A stretch of DNA of 34,415 nucleotides from positions 1 to 34,415 of the forward strand of contig CAJGDO010000013.1 of NCBI GenBank assembly GCA_904502225.1, written 5' to 3'. Every line of letters begins with the position of its first letter. The first letter of the stretch is position 1. Of the stretch, positions 15,781 through 24,020 are shown piece after piece. The position numbers were made by a program, and so were the translations under genes. A model generated the notes under the pieces. The model was not told the origin of the DNA. It did no database searches and saw only the letters and a list, made by a program, of their open reading frames with translations. This DNA comes from an uncultured Clostridia bacterium. GTDB taxonomy: Bacteria > Bacillota > Clostridia > Christensenellales > Borkfalkiaceae.

Positions 15781-16764
15781 ATGAAATTTTTTAGACCTTT
15801 TCTTTGTTTTTTAATAGTTTTAAGTATATTTTTTACAATTTTTATAGGCAAAAACAAAATAATAGAGCAAAATAAAATCACTCTTCCCGCCGAATATAAA
15901 GGCATAATTTCGCTTTGGCAAATTGATGGGTTTGAGGGTGGCAGTGGCTCACGCAAACAGTTTTTATTAAAGGTTGCACGGGACTTTGAAAAGCAAAATC
16001 AAGGCGTGTTGGTTATGGTTATAACTCACACCTTTTTAAGTGCAAAAGAAAGCATAGAAAAAGGCGTTTTACCCGACCTAATTTCCTTTTCAAACGGCGT
16101 TGAAATAACCCAAATGGAAAGCCTATCAGTTTCAAGAACGGTTGCTGGTGGAAAGGTTGGGGAAAAGGTTTATGCAACCGCTTGGTGCAGGGGTGGATAC
16201 GTTTTAATCAAAAATCCCAACGCAAAAAATAAAGAAACAAGCACCATAATCGTGTCGCAAAAAGAATATACCCAACCGCTTGTTGCAATGATGCTTGAGG
16301 GGATTGAGTTTGACAATGTGGAAAGTTTTTCGCCACTCGACGCATACGTTAATTTTACGCTTGGCAAAGAAGAATATTTTTTAGGCACCCAGCGTGACGT
16401 GGTAAGGCTAATAAACCGAGATTTTGAGTTTGAAAGCACGCCTTTAACCGAGTATAACGACCTTTACCAATACATAGCCCTAACCTGTCAAGATAAAACT
16501 AAAAAAAGCATAGCAAAACAATTTATTGATTATTTGCTTTGTGATAAAGTGCAAAAAAGGCTTAACCAAATCTCAATGTTTTCGCCATATGTAGAAGTGG
16601 AATATGACAATGAAAATTTAAGTTCAATGCAAAAAATAAACTGCAAAAAAACCATTTCCGCCTTTAACCACGCAAATACATTATTGCAAATGCAACAAGA
16701 TGCTCTAAACGGCTTAAAAGGAAATCAAAATGCAATAAATAATATTAAAAAATTATTAATTTAA
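15781..16764 (+). CDS. Membrane-anchored solute-binding-like protein (orphan)
   Basis: A 327-residue protein with a hydrophobic N-terminus (about residues 5-22) and no lipobox Cys, so it is secreted or, more likely, anchored by the uncleaved helix. The mature start, ISLWQIDGFEGGSGSRKQFL followed by VARDFEKQN, resembles the opening of family 1 extracellular solute-binding proteins of carbohydrate ABC importers. The rest is divergent and shorter than the usual 400 or more residues. No permease or ATPase gene is nearby. The start lacks a ribosome binding site; TATAAA at 15769-15774 lies seven bases before the ATG. Sugar binding or a sensor role is possible. The family call is tentative. Confidence 0.6.
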   Translation: MKFFRPFLCFLIVLSIFFTIFIGKNKIIEQNKITLPAEYKGIISLWQIDGFEGGSGSRKQFLLKVARDFEKQNQGVLVMVITHTFLSAKESIEKGVLPDLISFSNGVEITQMESLSVSRTVAGGKVGEKVYATAWCRGGYVLIKNPNAKNKETSTIIVSQKEYTQPLVAMMLEGIEFDNVESFSPLDAYVNFTLGKEEYFLGTQRDVVRLINRDFEFESTPLTEYNDLYQYIALTCQDKTKKSIAKQFIDYLLCDKVQKRLNQISMFSPYVEVEYDNENLSSMQKINCKKTISAFNHANTLLQMQQDALNGLKGNQNAINNIKKLLI

Positions 16765-16766
16765 CC

Positions 16767-16795
16767 TTGAAAAAAATTAAAAAATATAGTAAAAT
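16767..16795 (+). promoter_or_regulatory. Possible promoter before murB
   Basis: TTGAAA (16767-16772), a 17-base spacer and TAAAAT (16790-16795). The predicted start near 16802 falls at the ribosome binding site, leaving almost no leader, so this is weak despite good hexamers. Confidence 0.35.
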
Positions 16796-16812
16796 GATAG
16801 AAGGAGAATTTT

Positions 16813-17703
16813 GTGTTTAAAAACGCACTTTTAGAGATTACAAACGCAAAAATCTATTTGGACGAAAGTATGCGTCGCCACACGGGATACGGTGTTGGTG
16901 GCTGTGCAAGATATTACGCTGAAATTGACAGTTTATATAGCCTTAATTGCATTATAAACTTGGCAAAAGAACATAAAGTAAAATACAAAATAATCGGAAA
17001 CGGCACAAATATTTTAGTTTCCGACCTTGGCTATAACGGAATAATAATCGACACTAAAAACTTAAACGATATATTCTTTAAGCGAGAGCAAGTCAAGGCT
17101 ATGGCAGGTGCAAAGTTGGAAAAACTTATTAAGTTTGCACTTGACAATAAACTTTCTGGTTTAGAAGCCCTTTCTGGCATTCCTGCAACGGTTGGCGGGG
17201 CAATAGTTATGAATGCGGGTGCGTTTGGGCATAATATAAGCGAATATATAACTACAGTTGAAACGCTTTGCGACGGAAAGATAAAAATTTACGATAAAAA
17301 AGATTGTAAGTTTGGTTATAGAACAAGCAAATTTTGGGGCAAAAAGGAAGTTGTTGTGTCGGCGACCTTTATGCTTAACAGTAAGGAAAGAGAAAGCATT
17401 TTTGACAGCATAAAATCTTACTTAAACTTAAGGCGTTCTATCCAGCCAAGTGGCAGAAGTTGTGGCTCGGTTTTTAGAAACCCAAAACCATTTTCAGCAG
17501 GGGCGTTGATAGAAAAGGCGGGGTTAAAAGGTTATAAAGTTGGCGGTGCAACCGTTTCTGAAAAACACGCAAATTTTATAATCACGTCATCAAAAGCCAC
17601 GGCAAAAGACGTTTACGTTTTAATAAATACAATAAAAGAAAAAGTGAAAGACGCATTTGGCGTAGAACTAGTTGAAGAGGTTGAGTGCGTTGGGGAATTT
17701 TAA
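16813..17703 (+). CDS. murB: UDP-N-acetylenolpyruvoylglucosamine reductase MurB
   Basis: A 296-residue flavoenzyme that reduces UDP-GlcNAc-enolpyruvate to UDP-MurNAc with NADPH, an early cytoplasmic peptidoglycan step. FAD-binding elements GNGTNILVSD and SGIPATVGGAIVMNAGA are clear, as is the FGYRTSKF substrate arginine region. The proton donor is Ser219 in SCGSVFRNP, and the C-terminal Glu lies in the VEEVE segment. Length and motif order fit the type II MurB of Gram-positives. The start is GTG at 16813, set by AAGGAG at 16801-16806. It overlaps the PHP gene by one base and heads the murB-PHP-whiA-dnaE run. Confidence 0.96.
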   Translation: MFKNALLEITNAKIYLDESMRRHTGYGVGGCARYYAEIDSLYSLNCIINLAKEHKVKYKIIGNGTNILVSDLGYNGIIIDTKNLNDIFFKREQVKAMAGAKLEKLIKFALDNKLSGLEALSGIPATVGGAIVMNAGAFGHNISEYITTVETLCDGKIKIYDKKDCKFGYRTSKFWGKKEVVVSATFMLNSKERESIFDSIKSYLNLRRSIQPSGRSCGSVFRNPKPFSAGALIEKAGLKGYKVGGATVSEKHANFIITSSKATAKDVYVLINTIKEKVKDAFGVELVEEVECVGEF

Positions 17704-18476
17704 TGATACTTTCATCAGATTATCACACCCACACGACGTTTAGTCACGGAAAGGGTCAAATAATTGATAATGCTATTATAGCAAAGGAAAAAGGCTTGGT
17801 CGAGTTAGGTATATCCGACCATGGTTTTTCGCACCCTGCTTTTGGGCTTACCAAAAACAAAATTCCAAAGATGAAAACGCTTTGCAAAAATGCGAGCGAA
17901 CAAACGGGCGTTAAAGTGCTTTTGGGCATTGAGTCAAACATTATCGGCACGGACGGAACGGTTGATTTAAAAGAAAAACTTTACGATGATTTTGATATTT
18001 TTTTAGCGGGAATTCACAAATTCGTTTTATATAAAATGAACACTATTTTCCCGTTATTTATAAGAAACTTTTTTTGTTCAACCTTTAACAAGAAAAAGGT
18101 GTCAAAAAGTTTAATTGACACCAACACTAAAACCTTTATAAACGTTATAAAGAAAAACCCTGTTGACGTTATAACCCACCTTAATTTTTGTTGTTTTGCA
18201 GACGCAAAAGAAGTGGCAAAAGTCGCAAGGGATTACGGAACGTATATAGAACTAAACTCAAAGAAAACCCATTTAACTGATGAAGAACTTTATGAAGTTG
18301 CATCAACAGGCGTTCAGTTTGTAATTAATTCAGATGCACACACGCCAGACAGAGTTGGTGAAATTTCGCTTGTAGAACAAATGCTTGAAAGGGTGAAAAT
18401 AAATAGAGAACAAATCGCAAACATAGACGGAAGATTGCCGACTATGAGATTTAAGGCTTTTAAGGAGAAAAGATAA
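17703..18476 (+). CDS. PHP-domain phosphoesterase
   Basis: About 257 residues from the ATG at 17703, whose A is the last base of the murB stop codon. The PHP metal-binding motif DYHTHTTFSHG is at the N-terminus, further ligands are in GISDHGF, LGIESN, AGIHKF and HLNF, and the last in INSDAHTPDRVG, so a three-metal site seems complete. It resembles YcdX-like or histidinol-phosphatase-like PHP hydrolases that act on small phosphate esters; the substrate is unknown. No histidine genes are near, so a role in histidine synthesis is not suggested. In clostridia a PHP gene is often found between murB and the whiA cluster. whiA overlaps its stop by one base. Confidence 0.88.
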   Translation: MILSSDYHTHTTFSHGKGQIIDNAIIAKEKGLVELGISDHGFSHPAFGLTKNKIPKMKTLCKNASEQTGVKVLLGIESNIIGTDGTVDLKEKLYDDFDIFLAGIHKFVLYKMNTIFPLFIRNFFCSTFNKKKVSKSLIDTNTKTFINVIKKNPVDVITHLNFCCFADAKEVAKVARDYGTYIELNSKKTHLTDEELYEVASTGVQFVINSDAHTPDRVGEISLVEQMLERVKINREQIANIDGRLPTMRFKAFKEKR

Positions 18477-19420
18477 TGAACTTTACTGACAAAATAAAAG
18501 CCGAAATCTTATCAAAGCCAATCAAGGAAACGCACTGTAAGAAAGCCTTTATTGCAGGTTTAATCCGTGGCTCTGGCGTGCTTTATGAAAAGGCGGGCGA
18601 ACTTGGTATAGAGTTTAAAGCCCCAGACGAGCAAACGGCAATGGCTTTAACCACCACTTTTATGGAACTTTACAATTATGAAATAAGGGAAGTTTCGGTA
18701 AAAGAAGATAGGCAAAGCAAAAAGGATAAATTTTACCTTTCTTTAAGCGGTCAACAAGCGGTTGACATCTTGCTTGACCTTGGCATTTTACTAATCGACA
18801 ATGATGAAGTTGCGGTGGACTTGCAGTTTTTTGGGGAAATAACCAAAAAAGAGTGTTGCGTTAAAGCGTTTATAAGGGGGCTTTTCGTTGCATCAGGAAG
18901 ATGCACTTTGCCAAACGAAAAGGATAGTTCAAGCACAAGTTATCATTTAGAAATTAACTTTTCACACCACGCACCTGCATTAGAAACGAGTTCAAAACTT
19001 GCAGAATTTGGCGTTTTGACAAAGATAGTGCCAAGAAGGGACGGTTATATAGTGTATATTAAAAGTGCTGAAGAAATAAAGGACTTTTTGGCGTTTTTGC
19101 CAGCACCGTTATCCGTGCTTAAAATCACCGACTTAATGGTGAACAGAGAGTTTGCAAACAACATAAACAGGCAAAAGAATTGCGACTTGGGAAACGTTAA
19201 TAAGCAGGTGGAAGCATCGGCAAAGCAAATTGAAGCGATAAATAAGATAAACCAAACTATAGGGCTTAAAGGCTTAAAGCCAGATTTAGCCCAAACGGCA
19301 GAGTATAGGATAAAATATCCTGACGACACGCTTAACGAACTTGCCGAGAGATTAAAAATAAGCAAAAGTTGCTTAAACCATAGATTAAGAAAATTAATAG
19401 TTATAGCAAAAGAACTATAA
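18476..19420 (+). CDS. whiA: DNA-binding protein WhiA
   Basis: A 314-residue WhiA homologue: an N-terminal region related to LAGLIDADG homing endonucleases but without nuclease function in the family (two repeats, about 20-220, with AFIAGLIRGSG and AFIRGLFVASGR), then a C-terminal helix-turn-helix (TLNELAERLKISKSCLNHRLRKL region). WhiA regulates sporulation division genes in Streptomyces and affects cell division and chromosome segregation in Bacillus. AAGGAG at 18462-18467 sets the start. The partners usually upstream in Firmicutes, rapZ and yvcK, are missing between PHP and whiA. dnaE begins 11 bases later. Confidence 0.95.
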   Translation: MNFTDKIKAEILSKPIKETHCKKAFIAGLIRGSGVLYEKAGELGIEFKAPDEQTAMALTTTFMELYNYEIREVSVKEDRQSKKDKFYLSLSGQQAVDILLDLGILLIDNDEVAVDLQFFGEITKKECCVKAFIRGLFVASGRCTLPNEKDSSSTSYHLEINFSHHAPALETSSKLAEFGVLTKIVPRRDGYIVYIKSAEEIKDFLAFLPAPLSVLKITDLMVNREFANNINRQKNCDLGNVNKQVEASAKQIEAINKINQTIGLKGLKPDLAQTAEYRIKYPDDTLNELAERLKISKSCLNHRLRKLIVIAKEL

Positions 19421-19431
19421 AGGAAAAAGTT

Positions 19432-22400
19432 ATGTCAGATTTCGTACATTTACACCTACATACAGAATATAGCCTTCTTGACGGTGCAACCAGAATAGAC
19501 CAACTATTCAAGGCTTGTAAAGACAAGGGTATGGACAGCGTTGCAATAACCGACCACGGAAACATGTTCGGTTCGCTTTACTTTGCAGAAGAAGCAAAAA
19601 AAGCAGGCATAAAGGGCATTATTGGCTGTGAAATGTACGTTTGTGATGATTACCTTGAAAAATCAGGTAAGCAAAATTATGACCACCTTATTTTACTTTG
19701 TAAAAATAAAGTTGGTTATAAAAACCTTATAAAGTTAGACTCGATTGCATACGTTGACGGGTTCCACTATAAACCAAGAATCGACTATAAAACGCTAAAA
19801 AAATATAGCGAAGGCTTGATTTGTCTATCTGCTTGTCTTGCGGGCAGAATTCCAAAACGCCTTTTAGAAAACGATTATTATGGTGCAAAAGAAACTGCAC
19901 TTATGCTATACGATATCTATAAAGATGATTTTTATATAGAAATTCAAGACCACGGTTTAGAAGAGCAAAAGAGAATCAATCCACTTTTAATTAAACTTGC
20001 AAAAGAACTTAATATTCCACTTGTTGCCACAAACGACGTGCATTATTTAGAGCAAGAAGATGCCGAAATGCAAGACGTTATAATGTGTATAAGTATGAAA
20101 ACCACCATTGACGACCCAAAAAGGTTGAAGATGGAAAGCGACCAGTCATACTTAAAATCGCCAGAAGAAATGAAAGAACTTTTTTCATATCTTCCAGAAG
20201 CCATTGAAAACACCAAAAAGATTGCCGACAAGGTGACCGAAGAAGTTTTCAATCTTACACCAAAAGGCGACCCTATAAGGGATGAATCGCTTATCCCAAA
20301 ATACGTGCCAGAAGACGGAAGCACTGCAAAAGAATATTTAAGAAAACTTGCCGAAGAAGGCTTAAAAAAGAGATACGCCGTCATCACTGATGAAATTAGA
20401 GAGCGTTTTGAATATGAGTTTGACGTTATCAGTTCAATGGGCTTTTGCGATTACTATTTAATCGTTTGGGACTTTATTAACTATGCAAGAAGCGTGGGCA
20501 TTCCTGTTGGTGCAGGGCGTGGTTCTGGTGTTTCAAGTATTATCGCTTATTCGGTTGGCATTACCGACGTTGAACCGTTGGGTTATCAACTCATTTTTGA
20601 AAGATTCCTTAACAGAGAAAGGGTAAGTATGCCCGACTTTGACGTTGACATTTCAGATGCCCGCCGTGGCGAAGTTGTTGAATACGTTAGAAATAAATAC
20701 GGCTCTGAAAGGGTTGCTCAAATTATCACTTTTGGCACAATGGCAGCAAAGGGAGCTATTAAGGACGTTGCAAGGGTGTATAGAGTGCCTTATGCAACGG
20801 TTGATAAAATAACCAAACTTATGGACGGCAAATATACAATTCGCCAATCGTTAGGCTTTGATTTAACCAAGGATAAAGAAAACGTTGGCGTGCCAGAATT
20901 TGCTGAAATTTATAATACAGACGAGCAACTTAAAAAGATAATAGATATGGCAATTAAGGTGGAAGGGTTGCCACGCCAAGCGTCAATGCACGCAGCAGGC
21001 GTTGTTATATGCGAAAAGCCTATAATGGACAACGTGCCACTTCAAAGAAACGGCGATGATATTACCACGCAGTTTGACATGGTTGAAGTTGAAGCGTTGG
21101 GTATGCTTAAAATGGACTTCTTGGGTTTAAGAACTTTAACCGACGTTCAACTTGCTTGCCAATACGCAAAGGAAAATCACGGTGTTGACCTTGACTTCCA
21201 TAAAATCGGCTATGAAGACCAAGGTGCATATGAACTTATTGGCTCGGGCGAAACTGACGGTGTGTTCCAACTTGAAAGTCCGGGTATGAAAAGGTTTATG
21301 AGGAACTTAAAACCATCAACCTTTGAAGATATTATTGCAGGTATATCATTATATCGTCCAGGTCCAATGGACTCAATCGACGATTACGTTAAGAATAAGC
21401 ACAATCCAGAATTGGTTAAATATGACCACCCATTGTTAGAGCCTATCTTAAAGAACAGTTATGGCATATTAGTATATCAAGAACAAGTTATGCAAATTTG
21501 CCAAAGCCTTGGTGGGTTTACGCTTGGCCACGCAGACGTGGTTAGAAAGGCGATGGGTAAAAAGAAAGTTGATATTATGGAACAACAAAAATCAATCTTC
21601 GTTTATGGTGGTATTAACGAAAGCACAGGTCAACCGGTTGACGGTGCAATAAAGCGTGGCGTTCCAGAAGACGTTGCAATAATGATTTACGATAATATGA
21701 AACCGTTTGCAAAGTATGCGTTCAACAAATCGCACGCAGCAGCGTATGCAGTTTTGGCATACCAAACGGCATATTTAAAAAGATATTATGAAGTTGAGTT
21801 TTTCTGTTCTATCTTAAACAACAGAATAGATAAAATCGAAGAACTTTCAAAATACTTAACCTATCTAAAGTCAAAAGAAATAAATGTTTATACCCCAGAC
21901 ATTAACAAGAGTAAAGCAATGTTCAGTTGCGAAAACAAGGGCATACGTTTTGGTTTAGTGGGCTTAAAGAACGTCGGGCTTGGCGTAATTGAACAAGTTA
22001 TAGAAGAAAGAACGAAAAACGGCGACTTCACTTCGTTTGAAGACTTTATAAATAGGTGCGTAAGTTTAGGCATAAATAAGCGACTTGTTGAAAGTTTAAT
22101 CTTATCAGGTGCGTTTGATTGCTTTAACGTCAACCGCAGAACGCTTATGGCTGTTTATGCAAACTATATGGATAGGGTTTCGACCATAAACAAGAAAAAG
22201 GACCAAATGCAAATTTCCATTTTCGGCTCAATTTTGGAAGAAGACGAAGGGTTAGAATTAGAATATCCAACAATGACCGAGTTTTCTTCAAAAGAAAAGT
22301 TGTCGCTTGAAAAGGCTGTTTTAGGAATTTACTTATCAGGTCACCCATTGTCCGATTTTAGAGAACAGTTTAATATGTTCACCTTTAACACGTCCGTATT

Positions 22401-22965
22401 AGATTATTATGACGAAGATGAGGACGGGGTAAAGACCTTTACCGAAATAAAAGACGGCGAACACGTTGTTATGGGCGGAATTATAAACGAGTTTAAAAAA
22501 CTTCCAACCAGAAGCGGTCAAACAATGGCGTTTGTAAACGTGGAAGACTTGCACGGTCAAATTGAAGTTGTGTGTTTCCCAAAAGTTTATGAAAGGAGCA
22601 TAGACAACTTAAAGCCTGACCAAACTGTAAGGGTTAGCGGAAAAATTCAAATTAAAGACGGCGTTTGTCAAGTTATTGCAGATTCGGTTGATAAACTTGA
22701 AATTAAAGAGCAAACTGAAGTTCAACAAGAACAAGAGTATATGGGCTTAATCATTCCAGATAACGTGGTGGATAAGAAAGATGAAATTCTAGATATACTA
22801 TCAAGTTATGTTGGGGATATCCCTGTAATTGTCGCTATAAAAAATCAAAAATATAGCACAAATTGTTCGGTAAGAAAGTGTGAAGGATTAATAAGCGAAC
22901 TAAAAAATTACGTAAGCGAAAAAGATATAATATTTTTTAGAAAAAACACTAAAAAAACACCTTAA
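19432..22965 (+). CDS. dnaE: DNA polymerase III subunit alpha DnaE
   Basis: A 1177-residue C-family replicative polymerase. The N-terminal PHP domain opens with HLHTEYSLLDG (residues 6-16) and keeps ITDHGNM and the later H/D residues, so metal binding is likely. The palm has GRGSGVSS and the catalytic PDFDVD near 401-406, with the third Asp in KMDFLGLRT near 560. A helix-hairpin-helix region and an OB-fold (about 1005-1090) follow. The domain order is that of DnaE, not PolC; Firmicutes often carry both, and no polC is in this window. It ends the murB-PHP-whiA-dnaE run, with no terminator seen before the pfkA promoter. Confidence 0.97.
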   Translation: MSDFVHLHLHTEYSLLDGATRIDQLFKACKDKGMDSVAITDHGNMFGSLYFAEEAKKAGIKGIIGCEMYVCDDYLEKSGKQNYDHLILLCKNKVGYKNLIKLDSIAYVDGFHYKPRIDYKTLKKYSEGLICLSACLAGRIPKRLLENDYYGAKETALMLYDIYKDDFYIEIQDHGLEEQKRINPLLIKLAKELNIPLVATNDVHYLEQEDAEMQDVIMCISMKTTIDDPKRLKMESDQSYLKSPEEMKELFSYLPEAIENTKKIADKVTEEVFNLTPKGDPIRDESLIPKYVPEDGSTAKEYLRKLAEEGLKKRYAVITDEIRERFEYEFDVISSMGFCDYYLIVWDFINYARSVGIPVGAGRGSGVSSIIAYSVGITDVEPLGYQLIFERFLNRERVSMPDFDVDISDARRGEVVEYVRNKYGSERVAQIITFGTMAAKGAIKDVARVYRVPYATVDKITKLMDGKYTIRQSLGFDLTKDKENVGVPEFAEIYNTDEQLKKIIDMAIKVEGLPRQASMHAAGVVICEKPIMDNVPLQRNGDDITTQFDMVEVEALGMLKMDFLGLRTLTDVQLACQYAKENHGVDLDFHKIGYEDQGAYELIGSGETDGVFQLESPGMKRFMRNLKPSTFEDIIAGISLYRPGPMDSIDDYVKNKHNPELVKYDHPLLEPILKNSYGILVYQEQVMQICQSLGGFTLGHADVVRKAMGKKKVDIMEQQKSIFVYGGINESTGQPVDGAIKRGVPEDVAIMIYDNMKPFAKYAFNKSHAAAYAVLAYQTAYLKRYYEVEFFCSILNNRIDKIEELSKYLTYLKSKEINVYTPDINKSKAMFSCENKGIRFGLVGLKNVGLGVIEQVIEERTKNGDFTSFEDFINRCVSLGINKRLVESLILSGAFDCFNVNRRTLMAVYANYMDRVSTINKKKDQMQISIFGSILEEDEGLELEYPTMTEFSSKEKLSLEKAVLGIYLSGHPLSDFREQFNMFTFNTSVLDYYDEDEDGVKTFTEIKDGEHVVMGGIINEFKKLPTRSGQTMAFVNVEDLHGQIEVVCFPKVYERSIDNLKPDQTVRVSGKIQIKDGVCQVIADSVDKLEIKEQTEVQQEQEYMGLIIPDNVVDKKDEILDILSSYVGDIPVIVAIKNQKYSTNCSVRKCEGLISELKNYVSEKDIIFFRKNTKKTP

Positions 22966-22970
22966 AAAAG

Positions 22971-22999
22971 TAGAAAAAAAATAAAGGATATGTTAAAAT
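22971..22999 (+). promoter_or_regulatory. Possible promoter before pfkA
   Basis: TAGAAA (22971-22976), a 17-base spacer ending in TGT, and TAAAAT (22994-22999), giving an extended -10 pattern. The -35 is weak. It would start the pfkA-GH-GH-PFK transcript near 23006. Confidence 0.5.
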
Positions 23000-23038
23000 A
23001 TTTTTAATATGTTCGGCTTGGAACAAGGAGAGAAAAAA

Positions 23039-24001
23039 ATGGAAAGAATTGCCGTTTTAACAAGTGGTGGCGATGCTCCTGGTATGAACGCTTGTATAAG
23101 GGCAGTGGTAAGAACTGCACTTAACAACAATATGGATATTTATGGCGTAGAAAGGGGCTATGAAGGTTTGGTCAAAGGCGAAATCAGCAGACTAAACACC
23201 CGTTCTGTTTCTGATATGATTCATAGGGGCGGGACCTTTTTAAACACTGCAAGATGTGCGGATTTTAAGGATATTGAAGTTCAAAGGCAGGCTGTTGAAG
23301 CATTGTCGGCTTACGGCATTGAAGGGCTTGTTGTTATCGGTGGTGACGGAACTTTCCGTGGTGCAAACGATTTAAGCAAAAACTTTGGTGTAAGGGTAAT
23401 GGGTATCCCAGGCACGATTGATAACGACTTGGCTTATACCGATTACACGGTTGGGTTTGACACTGCAGTAAACACAGTGCTTTGGGCAATCAACAATCTC
23501 CGTGACACCTTCCACTCGCACGATAGGGTTGGCTTGCTTGAAGTTATGGGAAGAAACTGTGGCGACATTGCGGTTTATGCAGGTGTTGCTGGCGGTGCGG
23601 AATATGTTTTAGTTCCAGAAATTCCATACGATTTAGATAAAATTGCATCATCGATAAAGAAAAGTTATTTGCGTGGCAAAACGTCAAACATGATAATTTT
23701 AGCAGAAGGTGCAGGCAACCGTGATGAGATTGCCGATTACATTGCAAAGAAAAGTGGGATAGGCGTTAAGGTGACAAACTTTGGGCATATTCAACGTGGT
23801 GGCTCGCCAAATATGGCAGACAGGGTTTTGGCAGCACGTTTTGGCTATAAGGCTGTTGAACTTTTAAAAGAAAAGCACGACAGTTGTGCAATAGGGATTA
23901 GAGATAACAAAATTATAACCGTTCCGTTTGATGAGGTGCAAGCGGGCGAAAAAAGGTTCGATAACGAACTTTATAACATAGCACACGTTTTGGGCTTATA
24001 A
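23039..24001 (+). CDS. pfkA: ATP-dependent 6-phosphofructokinase
   Basis: A 320-residue enzyme phosphorylating fructose 6-phosphate to the 1,6-bisphosphate, the committed step of glycolysis. GGDGT is at 101-105 with Gly104, and PGTIDND at 124-130 with Gly125, both the residues typical of ATP-using enzymes; the catalytic Asp is in TIDND. VMGRNCGD and GHIQRGGSP are also present. I use the ATG at 23039 because AAGGAG at 23025-23030 fits it and the length then matches the family. In many Firmicutes pfkA is followed by pyk; here it is followed 19 bases later by two glycoside-hydrolase-like genes and a second phosphofructokinase. Confidence 0.96.
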   Translation: MERIAVLTSGGDAPGMNACIRAVVRTALNNNMDIYGVERGYEGLVKGEISRLNTRSVSDMIHRGGTFLNTARCADFKDIEVQRQAVEALSAYGIEGLVVIGGDGTFRGANDLSKNFGVRVMGIPGTIDNDLAYTDYTVGFDTAVNTVLWAINNLRDTFHSHDRVGLLEVMGRNCGDIAVYAGVAGGAEYVLVPEIPYDLDKIASSIKKSYLRGKTSNMIILAEGAGNRDEIADYIAKKSGIGVKVTNFGHIQRGGSPNMADRVLAARFGYKAVELLKEKHDSCAIGIRDNKIITVPFDEVQAGEKRFDNELYNIAHVLGL

Positions 24002-24020
24002 ACGCATAGGGGATAAAATT

